Below, one piece after another: positions 50,166-60,900 of a stretch of DNA of 64,000 nucleotides; position 1 is the stretch's first letter; every line of letters begins with the position of its first letter. Made by a program: the position numbers and the translations under genes. Source of the stretch: Pseudomonadota bacterium (GTDB lineage: Bacteria; Tectomicrobia; Entotheonellia; Entotheonellales; Entotheonellaceae); the NCBI GenBank assembly GCA_005777235.1, contig SXND01000087.1, forward strand, positions 1 to 64,000, read 5' to 3'. The notes beneath the pieces were generated by a model, which saw only the letters and a program-made list of their open reading frames with translations, did not search any database and was not told the origin of the DNA.

Positions 50166-50873
50166 ATGCAGAACACTGAGGGCAAAGAGGAGAACGATGA
50201 TGATGCCAGACGTGTAACTCCCATGGTATTGGTGGCGATGTTTTTGCTCCTGCCAGGAGTAGGGTGGGCGACTTATGTGGGCACATCCCCCCTCGTGCCA
50301 CCGGATGACGGTGTCTATCTGCATCCGGGAAATGTGCACACCAGCTACAGTGGCACGAACTTAGCGATCGTCCTTTCAAGGGCCGAGCATCGCGGCTTCA
50401 CGAATGTGCACCGGGACCCAACTGGCGCCGGTACCAGAGAGACCTTTGATTCGGTTGTGGACGGGGATGTGTCGATCAACGGTGGTCAACTGATCTCGGT
50501 CTCGCTGAGTGGTCCGGTGATCGTAGAGCTGGGGGGCGGCTATCAACCAGGGGCATTAGGAACTTTCAATACCGAGATGACGCAGCTCAATCTCGTTGGT
50601 GGCGGGGTGATGATCCGTGAAAGTCCCACCTTGCAGTCCCTCGGACAGACGACCATCCAGAACATCGGTGGCGGGCTGTTCCAGATCAACAGCTTCTTTG
50701 ACATTTTCACGGAGTTGTCGTTGGATGGTGGCCAGACCTGGCTACCGTCTGTCGGTCCACCAACACACATGGACTTGACCAATGTGCCCGAGCCCTCGAC
50801 GTGGTTGCTGTTCGGCTCGGCGCTGGCCATCGGCGCCGGCCTGCGGCGGCGTTTCGCCGGGAAGCGGGCCTAA
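50166..50873 (+). CDS. PEP-CTERM exported protein
   Basis: The protein ends with a PEP-CTERM sorting signal: VPEPSTWLLFGSALAIGAGLRRR, with the PEP motif, hydrophobic span and arginine cluster. A hydrophobic N-terminal signal (MVLVAMFLLLPGVGWA) is present. The start is uncertain: ATG 50166 gives a long charged N-region, while ATG 50223 lacks a ribosome site. A Shine-Dalgarno-like AGAGGAG (about 50188) points to an ATG in another frame that stops at once, so the 5' end may contain a frameshift. The mature part shares a GGGVMIRES and SFFDIFTELSL pattern with the PEP-CTERM protein at 61622. Such proteins are processed by exosortase and often sit in extracellular matrices. Confidence 0.7.
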   Translation: MQNTEGKEENDDDARRVTPMVLVAMFLLLPGVGWATYVGTSPLVPPDDGVYLHPGNVHTSYSGTNLAIVLSRAEHRGFTNVHRDPTGAGTRETFDSVVDGDVSINGGQLISVSLSGPVIVELGGGYQPGALGTFNTEMTQLNLVGGGVMIRESPTLQSLGQTTIQNIGGGLFQINSFFDIFTELSLDGGQTWLPSVGPPTHMDLTNVPEPSTWLLFGSALAIGAGLRRRFAGKRA

Positions 50874-50885
50874 CCCCCATGGTAC

Positions 50886-50919
50886 GTGGGAAGTGGCATG
50901 TGGCACAGGCCCTTCCCAC
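50886..50919 (+). terminator. Hairpin after the PEP-CTERM gene
   Basis: GTGGGAAG (50886-50893) and CTTCCCAC (50912-50919) form a perfect 8-bp stem with an 18-base loop, 12 bases after the stop codon. There is no T-run, so termination is possible but not shown. It separates the PEP-CTERM gene from the enediyne operon. Confidence 0.4.
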
Positions 50920-51063
50920 CACATCCCTGCCTCAGCATCCCTGGCTCAGCGCGGTTCTCGCATGCCCATGTCGAGCCCGGCGATCCCAGGCGAGGAGCCC
51001 TCACCACACATGCTCCGCTACTATTAGGATGCTCGTCCAACCACGAACCACGGACCATTCCAT

Positions 51064-51999
51064 ATGTCCTCCACCAGTTGGCTCCGTCAACGCCTCCTCG
51101 GCCTCTCCCCCACAGAAGTGACTTTTGCCCGGCGCGGCTTTGCGCCCAGCGCCGCCCCGGTGCAGCAGCATTTGGAGCACATTGGCACCGCCTTTCTGCA
51201 TGGCTACCATGCCGCCTTGCGTGATACGCATGCGGACAGCCTGGCACGTTGCCTCAATACGCTAGAGCCAGAGCGCCGCGGCTTTGCCTTTGAGGGCGCG
51301 GCCATGGGCCTGCAGTTGCTCGATAGTCTCTGGCCCTGGGGCCGCCGGCGTCTCGACCCCTTCCTGGCAGGGCCAGGCGCCGAGCACGTCTACATGGTGT
51401 ATGTTGGCGTTGGCTGGGCTCTGGCCCTGCTGCGTCGGCGTCTGAGGCGGCCACTGGCACGGTTGGACCCCCTGCTGGGCTGGCTCGTGGTTGATGGCTA
51501 CGGTTTTTACCACGGCTACTTCCACTGGCCACGCGCCATCACGGCCCAGAAGCGGCCGCGCCACCTGACGGGCTATGCCTGCCGGGCCTTTGACCAGGGC
51601 TTGGGACGCAGCCTGTGGTTTGTGCACGGGGCCGACGTCGGGCGCATCGCCCAGAGCATCGCTGCCTTCGCCCAGGAGCGGCAGGCTGATTTGTGGAGCG
51701 GCGTAGGGCTGGCCTGTGCCTATGCCGGAGGTGTGGAGCCAGCGGCACTCACCGCCTTACGGGAGGCGGCAGGACCGTACCAGCCCCATCTGGCGCAGGG
51801 GGTGGTGTTTGCGGCCAAGACACGGCACCAGGCTGGCAACTTAGTCGAGCATACCGAGCTGGCGTGTGCCATCATTTGCAGCATGTCCTCTACCACGGCA
51901 GCACAGGTGGCCGCGACGACCCGCACTGACCTGCCGGCTGACGCCCTGGTTCCAGCCTACGACATCTGGCGACAACGCATCCGAGCGCACTTTGCGTAA
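51064..51999 (+). CDS. Enediyne cassette protein E3 (DUF1702)
   Basis: The 311-residue protein belongs to DUF1702 (UnbL/E3), one of five genes always found with enediyne polyketide synthases. Visible marks are RGFAPSAAPVQQHLEHIGTAFLHGYHAAL near residue 25, FEGAAMGLQLLDSL, VYVGVGWALALLRR, GYGFYHGYFHW, YACRAFDQGLGRSLWFVHGADV and HTELACAIICSMS. No signal peptide is seen. It is the first gene of the cassette, 11 bases before E4. The family has no established biochemical activity but is required in known enediyne pathways. Confidence 0.88.
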   Translation: MSSTSWLRQRLLGLSPTEVTFARRGFAPSAAPVQQHLEHIGTAFLHGYHAALRDTHADSLARCLNTLEPERRGFAFEGAAMGLQLLDSLWPWGRRRLDPFLAGPGAEHVYMVYVGVGWALALLRRRLRRPLARLDPLLGWLVVDGYGFYHGYFHWPRAITAQKRPRHLTGYACRAFDQGLGRSLWFVHGADVGRIAQSIAAFAQERQADLWSGVGLACAYAGGVEPAALTALREAAGPYQPHLAQGVVFAAKTRHQAGNLVEHTELACAIICSMSSTTAAQVAATTRTDLPADALVPAYDIWRQRIRAHFA

Positions 52000-52010
52000 G
52001 AGAGCCGCCT

Positions 52011-53963
52011 ATGACACTGGCAGGCAGAGGCCGACGCGCTACCGCACGTCTTGTGGCGCTGGGGCTTATGGTACTCCTGTATGGCTTTGCTCGACTCCCC
52101 ACCCTCCCCGAGGCTGAGCGTACTGCCCTCGCGGCCCGCTTTCGCTTTACCGGTCTGCCACTTCCGGCAGTCGCTGGGGTCACATCCCGGAACGTCCGCG
52201 CTGTGCATCCTAGCTTACAGCATCTCTCCGCCTGGATTTCCTCGGTGGGCGCCGCGGTGGCGCTGCACGATCTCGACGGCGATGGTTTGCCGAACGATGT
52301 GTGCTCTGTCGATACCCGCACCGATCAGGTGATCGTGGCGCCCGTGCCTGGCACCCCAGCCCGCTACGCGCCCTTCACGCTGCACCCGGCCCCGCTGCCC
52401 TACGATGCTGCCACGATGGCCCCTATGGGCTGTCTCCCTGGCGACCTCAATGAGGACGGACGCGCCGATCTGCTGGTGTACTACTGGGGCCGCACGCCGG
52501 TGGCCTTCCTGCGCACGGACGCCGAGGGGCTTACGGCCCAGGCGTATGTGCCCCAGGAAGTGGTCCCTGAGGGCGGGCGCTGGTACACCAATACCGCCAC
52601 CTTCGCTGATGTGGATGGGGACGGCCACGCGGATCTGCTGATCGGCAACTATTTTCCCGATGGGGCGCGCATCCTCGACGCGCAGGCCGCTGGCGTTGAG
52701 CACATGCAGGATTCCATGTCGCGGGCCTTTAACGGTGGCACCAAACACTTTTTGTTGTGGGCCGGGGCGACGACCGGCGTGCAGCCCACGGTGCAGTTCC
52801 GCGATGCGAGGCTGGACCTGCCGACGGAGGTGCTGCACAGTTGGACCCTGGCGCTCGGCGCCGCCGACCTGGATGGCGACTTGCTGCCGGAAGTGTATAT
52901 GGCCAACGACTTTGGCCCGGACCGCCTGTTACATAACCGCTCGCGACCCGGGGCGTTGCATTTTGTGCTTTTAGAGGGCACGAAAACCTTCACCACCCCG
53001 AGTTCCAAAGTGCTGGGGCATGATTCCTTCAAGGGCATGGGGATCGATTTTGCCGACCTCAACGGCGATGGCTGGCTGGATATGTACGTCAGCAACATTG
53101 CCACGGACTATGCCTTGGAAGAGAGCCACCTGGTGTTTCTCAGCACTGGCGCGACAGCCCGTATGCAGCAGGGCAAGGCGCCTTACGTGGACCACAGCGA
53201 GGCGCTGGGCCTGTCACGCAGTGGCTGGGGCTGGGAGGCCCGCCTGGCTGATTTTGACAATGACGGGACGCTGGAGGCCCTGCAAGCCACCGGCTTTGTG
53301 CGCGGCACGGTGAACCGCTGGCCCGAGTTACACGAACTGGCCATGGGCAATGATAGCCTGGTGCACCGTCCCGGCAGTTGGCTGCGGGTGCAGCCCGGTG
53401 ACGACTTGAGTGGGCATCAGCTCAATCCGTTTTTCGTGCGGGCGCGTGATGGGCGCTACTATGACGTGGCGCGTGACGTCGGCCTGCATGTGCCACTGGT
53501 GAGCCGTGGCATTGCTACCGCTGACGTGGACGGGGACGGCAGACTCGACTTTGCGGTGGCCGGTCAGTGGGACACGTCGGTGTTCTACCGTAATACGAGT
53601 CCCCAGCCGGGGGCTTTTCTCGGGCTGCATATCTTACTGGCCTTACAGCCTGATAGTCCGGGCCTCGTGCGGGCCGGACATCCCGGACCCGATACCCCAG
53701 GACGCCCAGCGCTAGGCGCCGCAGCTACCGTGCAGCTCCCGGATGGCCGACGGATGGTGGCGCAGGTGGATGGCGGCAATGGCCACTCCGGCAAACGCAG
53801 TCCTGACCTGCACTTCGGTCTGGGCGCGCTCAGCAGTACCACCGCCATCCAGGTGAGCCTGCATTGGCGCGACCCACGGGGTCGCATCCAGCAACAGATT
53901 TTGACGCTTACCCCTGGCTGGCACACCATCGTCCTCGGCTGGCCGGCCGGGCAGGAGGGATAA
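52011..53963 (+). CDS. Enediyne cassette protein E4 (FG-GAP/UnbV, CRTAC1-like)
   Basis: The 650-residue protein has an N-terminal membrane helix or signal (LVALGLMVLLYGFA) and seven calcium-binding-like repeats of the FG-GAP type (DLDGDGLPND, DLNEDGRAD, DVDGDGHAD, DLDGDLLPE, DLNGDGWLD, DFDNDGTLE, DVDGDGRLD). Its C-terminal ASPIC/UnbV domain contains GAAATVQLPDGRRMVAQVDGG and SPDLHFGLG. This is the E4 component of the enediyne cassette. It should act outside the cytoplasm or at the membrane. It is tightly packed between E3 and E5 (eight bases to E5), indicating one operon. Confidence 0.9.
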   Translation: MTLAGRGRRATARLVALGLMVLLYGFARLPTLPEAERTALAARFRFTGLPLPAVAGVTSRNVRAVHPSLQHLSAWISSVGAAVALHDLDGDGLPNDVCSVDTRTDQVIVAPVPGTPARYAPFTLHPAPLPYDAATMAPMGCLPGDLNEDGRADLLVYYWGRTPVAFLRTDAEGLTAQAYVPQEVVPEGGRWYTNTATFADVDGDGHADLLIGNYFPDGARILDAQAAGVEHMQDSMSRAFNGGTKHFLLWAGATTGVQPTVQFRDARLDLPTEVLHSWTLALGAADLDGDLLPEVYMANDFGPDRLLHNRSRPGALHFVLLEGTKTFTTPSSKVLGHDSFKGMGIDFADLNGDGWLDMYVSNIATDYALEESHLVFLSTGATARMQQGKAPYVDHSEALGLSRSGWGWEARLADFDNDGTLEALQATGFVRGTVNRWPELHELAMGNDSLVHRPGSWLRVQPGDDLSGHQLNPFFVRARDGRYYDVARDVGLHVPLVSRGIATADVDGDGRLDFAVAGQWDTSVFYRNTSPQPGAFLGLHILLALQPDSPGLVRAGHPGPDTPGRPALGAAATVQLPDGRRMVAQVDGGNGHSGKRSPDLHFGLGALSSTTAIQVSLHWRDPRGRIQQQILTLTPGWHTIVLGWPAGQEG

Positions 53964-53970
53964 ATCAGTC

Positions 53971-54903
53971 ATGCGTGCAGTCGATGAATGGTACGTCAGA
54001 CGCCGCCTCGGGGGTTTACGACGCTTTGCGGTAGCCATCACCATACTTAATCTCCTCGGGCATACGGTCTTGGGCTTTGAGCAGTCCTGGGCCCAGCCGC
54101 TGGTGGCTCTCGCCACAGCCTACAGCGTGGAATGCCTGCTCGAACTCCTGGATGCCTGGGGGCAGCAGCGCCGACCGCGCTGTCTCGGCAGTCTTGGGCA
54201 TGTTGTCGATTTTTTGCTGTCAGCGCATATTACCGGCCTGGCCGTAGCGATGTTGCTCTATGCCAACGACCGTTTGTGGCCCATTGCCTTTGCCGTCACG
54301 GTGGCACTGGGGTCCAAACTCGTGTTGCGCGCCCCGCTCGGCACGGGAACGCGGCATGTGTTCAATCCGTCCAACTTTGGGATTACTGTCACCCTGCTGC
54401 TGTTTTCCTGGGTCGGCATTGCGCAGCCCTATCACTTCACCGAAAACCTCTATGGCATGTGGGATTGGGCGCTGCCTGGGCTCATTATTATTACCGGCAG
54501 TCTGGTCAATGCGCTGTCCACCAAACGCTGGCCCCTGATCGCGGCCTGGCTCACGGGCTTTGTCGTGCAGGCATGTGCCAGGAGCCTGGCCTTTGGCACA
54601 CCGCTGGGCGCTGCGTTACTGCCCATGACCGGTGTGGCGTTTATCCTCTACACCTTTTATATGGTGACCGACCCGGCCACCACGCCGGAGACGCCAGGCG
54701 CCCAGGTGGCTTTTGGGGCTGGGGTGGCGTTGACCTATGGCGTGTTGCTGCTGTGCCATGTCGTCTTTGGGCTGTTTTTTGCCTTATCCATTGTCTGTGC
54801 CGTGCGCGGTCTGGGGTTGTATGCTCTGGCGTTATGGACTGGCCGCCACCGTGACCAGAGCAGCGTACAGGCCCCTGTGGCCGCGGGAAGGATGGCGCTA
54901 TGA
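53971..54903 (+). CDS. Enediyne cassette protein E5 (UnbU, membrane protein)
   Basis: The 310-residue integral membrane protein has about eight hydrophobic segments and resembles the RnfD/NqrB-like UnbU family: VTVALGSKLVLRAPLGTGTRHVFNPSNFGIT is the characteristic segment, with the GTRHVFNPSNFG core near residues 125-135, and FYMVTDPATTPETPGAQVAFG later. It is the E5 member of the five-gene cassette. Its TGA overlaps the ATG of the polyketide synthase (ATGA at 54900), so the two are translationally coupled. The RnfD similarity hints at flavin-linked redox chemistry; this is not established for E5. Confidence 0.9.
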   Translation: MRAVDEWYVRRRLGGLRRFAVAITILNLLGHTVLGFEQSWAQPLVALATAYSVECLLELLDAWGQQRRPRCLGSLGHVVDFLLSAHITGLAVAMLLYANDRLWPIAFAVTVALGSKLVLRAPLGTGTRHVFNPSNFGITVTLLLFSWVGIAQPYHFTENLYGMWDWALPGLIIITGSLVNALSTKRWPLIAAWLTGFVVQACARSLAFGTPLGAALLPMTGVAFILYTFYMVTDPATTPETPGAQVAFGAGVALTYGVLLLCHVVFGLFFALSIVCAVRGLGLYALALWTGRHRDQSSVQAPVAAGRMAL

Positions 54904-57900
54904 CCCCGGCGGTGGCGATTGTCGGCATGGCCTGTCAGTATCCCGATGCGCGTTCCCCACAGGAGTTATGGGAAAATGCCCTGGCGCAGCGCCGTGCCTT
55001 CCGGCGCTTGCCGCCCGAGCGGCTCAATCTCGCCGACTACCTGTCCACAGATCGCAGCGCCCCCGATTGCACCTATGCCGGAGAAGCGGCGCTGCTGAAG
55101 GATTACGTCTTTGATCGCGAGAGCTTTCTCGTGGTGGGCAGCACGTTTCGCGCCACGGATCTGGTGCACTGGCTGGCCCTGGACGTGGCGGCGCAGGCCC
55201 TGGTGGATGCGGGTTTCCCCGCGGGCGCCGGCTTAGGGCGTGACACCACCGGCGTGGTGGTGGGCAACACCTTAACGGGCGAGATGAGCCGCGCCAATGT
55301 CATGCGCCTGCGCTGGCCCTATGTGCGCCGCGTGCTGGCCGAGGCCTTGCAGCAGCAGGGCTGGACGTCCGAGCGTCGCCAGATGTTTTTGGCAGAGCTG
55401 GAGGAGCGCTACAAAGCCCCGTTTCCTCCAATTGGCGAAGAGAGTTTAGCCGGAGGCCTGGCCAATACCATTGCCGGACGCATCTGCAACCACTTTGATC
55501 TCAAGGGCGGCGGTTACACGGTAGACGGCGCCTGTGCCTCGTCCTTACTGGCGGTGACCACGGCGTGCACGGCGCTGCTGGCCGGGGATCTGGATGTGGC
55601 GTTGGCCGGTGGGGTAGATATTAGCATTGACCCCTTTGAGCTGGTGGGGTTCGCCAAAGCGGGCGCCCTGGCCACCGACGAGATGCGCATCTACGATGCG
55701 CATGCGGAAGGCTTTTGGCCCGGCGAGGGCTGTGGCTTTGTGGTATTGATGCGCCATGATGAGGCCCTGGCCCAGGGGCGGCGTATCTATGCCGTGTTGC
55801 GTGGCTGGGGCGTGTCGTCGGATGGCAGCGGCGGCCTCACGCGGCCCGAAGTCGCTGGCCAACGCCTGGCCGTGCAGCGTGCCTACCGGCGGGCCGGTTT
55901 TGGGATCGACACGGTGACCTATTTTGAGGGCCACGGCACTGGCACCAGTGTTGGCGACGCCACCGAGTTGCAGACCCTGTCCCAGGCCCGCCGCGCTGCC
56001 GCGCCCACGGCGCTGCCGGCGGTCATTGGCTCCATCAAGGCCAACATTGGCCACACCAAAGCGGCGGCGGGGATTGCCGGACTGCTCAAGGCGACCCTGG
56101 CCCTGCATCATCAAATCCTGCCCCCGACCACGGGCTGTACGCAGCCGCACCCGGAACTGACGGGGACGACCCCGGCCTTGCAGGTGTTACCCCAGGGCAT
56201 GCTCTGGCCTTCGGAGCGTGCGCTACGCGCCGGGGTCAGCGCCATGGGCTTTGGCGGCATCAACACGCATGTGGTGCTTGAAGGGGTGGCTACGGTACGA
56301 CGTCAGACCTTGCAGGCCGAGGAACAGGCCCTGCTGGTCTCGGCGCAGGATGCCGAAGTGTTCCTGTTCCAGGCCCCACATGCCCAGGCCCTGCGCGCGC
56401 AGGTGGCGCATCTGTTGACCATCGCGCCCAGGCTGTCGCGGGCGGAACTCACCGATCTGGCGGCGCATCTGGCCACAAATCTCGTCGGGACGAGCGGCTT
56501 GCACGCCCCGACAGCACCCATGCGGGCGGCGCTGGTCGCTACGAGTCCGGCCACCCTGACGCAGGCTCTGGAGCGGCTCCAGGGCTGGCTGGCGCAGGGC
56601 CTGACCAGGCAATTCGAGCCGCGCACCGGGGTGTATCTCGGCAGCGGGACGACCGCGCCGCGCCTGGGCTTCCTCTTTCCTGGCCAGGGCGCGCCAGGGC
56701 ACATAAGCGGCGGGCTGTGGCGGCAGCGTTTTGCCAGGGTGCAGGCGCTCTATGCGCAGGCGGCTCTCCCATCTGGCGCTGAGACCGTGGACACGGCGGT
56801 AGCCCAACCGGCAATTGTCACGGCCTCACTCGCCGGGCTGCGCGTCTTAGGCCAGCTCGGAGTGACGGCCAGTGTCGCTGTGGGGCATAGCCTGGGGGAA
56901 TTGACGGCGTTGCACTGGGCCGGCGTGTGGGATGAGGCCGCCTTGCTGCGCACCGCGACCGTGCGCGGGCAAGCCATGGCGGCCCTGGGCAGTCCGACCG
57001 GCGCCATGGCCAGTCTGGCCGCCGGGCCACAGGTGGTCGCGGCCTTGCTGGATGGAGCGCCCGTGGTGGTGGCCGGTCTGAACACGCCGCAGCAGACGGT
57101 GATTGCCGGGGAGGCCAGTGCGCTGGCCCGTGTCGTGGCCCGCGCCCAGGCCCAGGGCGTCCATGCCGTGCGCTTGCCCGTGTCGCACGCCTTCCATTCC
57201 CCGCTGGTGGTCGCAGCGGTGCCAGCCTTCGCGGCCCATCTGGAGCGCGAGGCGCTGCAGCCGGTGCAGCGGGCGCTGGTGTCAACGGTGACCGGGGCGC
57301 GTCTAGGGCGGGATGTCGACGTACGGGCGCTGCTCTGCCAGCAGGTGACCGCGCCAGTGCGTTTTGCCGAGGCGGTAACGGTGGCGGATGCCGCGGTGGA
57401 TCTGTGGCTAGAAGTCGGACCGGGCGCTGTGCTCAGTGGCTTGCTGGCCGGTTGCACCGACAGCCCGGTGGTGGCACTCAATGCCGGTGCTGCCTCCCTG
57501 CAGGGCTTGCTGCATGGGTGTGCGGCAGCCTATGTGCTCGGGGCAGCGCTCAACCCCGGCGCGCTGTTTGCGGAACGCTACACGCGCCCCTTTGACCTGG
57601 ACTGGCAGCCCCGCTTTTTTGTCAATCCCTGTGAGCTGGCGCCGCACCTGGTGACTGAGGAGCGCGCCCTGGGCCCACGGGAAACTGCCGCACGTGCGCC
57701 CGACGTGCCGCTGCCGCCAGCGGCAGCGCTCTCGGCCCTGGAGACGGTGCGGGCCCTGGTGGCAGCGCGGGCTGAGTTGCCGCTGAGTGCCGTGCACGAT
57801 AACAGTCGCTTGCTGGGGGATCTGCACCTCAACTCGATTACCGTGAGCCAGATCATCATCGAAGCGGCCCGCAGCCTCGGCCTGCCAGCGCCCCTGACCC

Positions 57901-60900
57901 CGACCGACTATGCCACCGCAACGGTTGCCGCGGCGGCGCAGGCTCTGGCCGATTTGGCGCAGACGGGGGATGGCCTGCCCGAGGCGTCAGCCGTGCCGGC
58001 GGGCGTGGATGCCTGGATACGCCCGTTCACCGTGGCCCTCGTCGAACGCCCCCTGCCGCGCCGACAGCGCCCGGCAGCGGCGGGACACTGGCAGGTGCTG
58101 GGTCCGCCCGACCATCCCCTCATCGCACCCTCGCAACAGGCGTTGGCCCAGGCGAGCGTTGGCAGTGGCGTGGTGCTTTGCCTGCCGCCAGAGCCCGACG
58201 AGAGGCACCTGGACCTCCTCGTGCAGGGTGCCCGTGCTGTTGCCGCCATGCTGGAGACCGCCCCACAATTTATCCTCGCGCAACAGCAGGGCGGGGCGGC
58301 GGCGTTTGCTCGCACGCTGCATCTGGAAATGCCAACGGTCGCCACCTGCGTCGTGGATCTGCCGTTCGATCATCCGCAAGCGCCAGGCTGGGTGCTGGCC
58401 GAGGCCATGGCAGTACGTGGCTATATGGAAGCCCACTATGACGCCGCCGGGACACGGCGTGTGCCTGTGCTACGGCTCGTGTCCATGGAGGAGACACCGA
58501 CCGCGTTACCGTTAGGGCAGCCTCAAGAGAGGTGTGTGGCTTTGCCCGTCCCTGGGAGCGCGGGCATCCTGCCCGCTCTGGAAGCAGGCGAGACGCCGGC
58601 GCTCCCAGGAAAACCTCCGAGGTCCATGGCAGATGTACTCGGACTACAGGACGTCCTGCTGGTCACGGGGGGCGGCAAGGGGATTGCGGCGGAATGTGCC
58701 CTGGCCCTGGCGCAGGACAGCGGCGTGCGCCTGGCGTTGCTGGGGCGCTCCCAGCCCGAGACTGATCCAGAACTGGCGGCGAATCTGGCACGTTTCAGCG
58801 CTGCCGGCCTGACCTGGCGCTATGTGGCGGCAGACGTCACCGATGCCGCGGCTGTGCACGCCGCCGTGCGTGACGTCGAGGCGAGCCTGGGTCCGGTCAC
58901 GGCCGTCCTGCATGGCGCCGGGGCCAATGTGCCGCAACTGCTGTCCACCCTGGATAGCGCCGCCTTGCAGCGCACCCTCGCCCCCAAAGTGCAGGGGGCA
59001 CGCCACGTCCTAGCCGCGGTGGATCCGTCGCGGCTGCGGCTGTTTCTCGCCTTTGGCTCGATCATTGCGCGCACCGGCATGCGTGGTGAGGCCGATTATG
59101 CGCTGGCCAACGAGTGGCTGGCGCGTCTGACGGCCCAGGTGCACGCCGCGCATCCCACCTGTCGCTGTCTGGCCATCGAGTGGTCTGTGTGGTCTGGGGT
59201 CGGCATGGGGGAGCGCCTGGGGCGTATCGACGCCCTGCGGCGCGAGGGCATTACCCCGATCGCGCCCGAGGTGGGCCTGGCACTGTTGCGGCGGCTGTTG
59301 ACGCAGCCGCTGTCAGAGACGGCGGTGATCGTCACCGGACGTTTTGGTGAGGCGCCGACGCTGCAGGTCGAGCGCCCGGACCTGCCGTTCTGGCGTTTTC
59401 TCGAACAGCCACGGGTGTATTATCCCGGCGTCGAACTGGTGGTGGACGTCGAGCTGTCTGGCGATACGGACCCCTATCTTGATGATCATATCTACCAGGG
59501 TGAGCGTCTGTGGCCGGCGGTCCTCGGCCTCGAAGCCATGGCCCAGGTCGCCATGACCCTGAGAGAGACGGACAGTCTGCCGCTGTTTGAAGACGTGGCG
59601 TTTCAGCGCCCGGTGGTGGTGCGCGACCGCAGCACGGTGACGCTGCGCCTGGCAGCGCTGCGACGCGAGTCCGGGGCGATTGACGTGGTGCTACGTAGCA
59701 GTGACACTGCCTTCCAGGTGGATCACTTCCGCGCCACCTGCCGTTGGCAAGCGCCGACAGCATGGCCGGCGCCTGCTGCCCCCCTGCCGACCATGGATAT
59801 CGCCCTGGACCCGCAGCGCGACATGTACGGCACGATCCTGTTCCAGCGCGGACGGTTTCAGCGTCTCAGCGCCTATCAGCATGTGCAGGCTCTGGCCTGC
59901 CAGGCGGTGATCGAGCCTGACGTGACTGCAACCTGGTTTGGCCCTTACCTCCCCGCCACCCTCGTCTTGGGCGATCCTGGGGCGCGCGATGCCACCATCC
60001 ACGCCATCCAGGCCTGTATCCCGCACGCCACGCTGTTACCGATTGGCATTGATCGGCTCGTCCTCGGCTCGTCCCTAGTCCCTGGCCCCATCCTGGTGTG
60101 CGCCCGTGAACGCGCCCGCGATGGCGACCTGTTCATCTATGACATTGACGTCCTCGACGCCACCGGCGCTCTGCGGGAGCGCTGGGAAGGCTTGCGTCTA
60201 CGCCAGGTGGGCCAGCGCCCGCTGCCAGACCCGTGGCCCGTGGCGCTGCTCGGGCCGTATTGCGCCCGCCGCATTGCGGAACTGCTGCCAGAAGCCGTGG
60301 TTTCGGTGGTACTCACGCCGGGATGGACACATGACGCCGCGGCGCCAGACCACGACAACCTGGTGCCTCAACAGGTGGGCGATGTTGAGAGCCGTCTCCT
60401 GGGCACGCCGGGCTCCAGCCCGGCTCCGGCAGCCACGCTGGCGCGTGGCGCTCCCAGGATAACGCCGCAACCAAGGTCGGTTGCGGCACTAGCCGAACGT
60501 CAGAGACAAACCGATCAAGCGTTGCAACACGCGCTTGGTGCCTGCCGGCCCATCTGGCGCCGCCCGGACGGCAAGCCCACGGTGCTTGGAGAGCCGGCCT
60601 GCGAGGTCTCCGCCGCGCACCGCGCCGGGCTCACCCTCGCCGTGGCTGGCCGAGGACCACTCGGCTGTGACCTGGAAAGCGTGGTGGCGCGCCCAGCAGC
60701 GCTGTGGCACGACCTGCTGGGTGCAGAGCGCGCCACGCTGGCCGCTGTGCTGGCGCAGGAAACGGGTGAGGACCAGCACCAGGCAGCCACGCGGCTGTGG
60801 AGCGCCTCTGAGTGCCTGCGCAAAGCCGGGGTCATGCTGGGCACACCCCTGACGCTGCTGAGCACCAGTGCGGATGGCTGGGTGGTCCTGGGAGCTGGTG

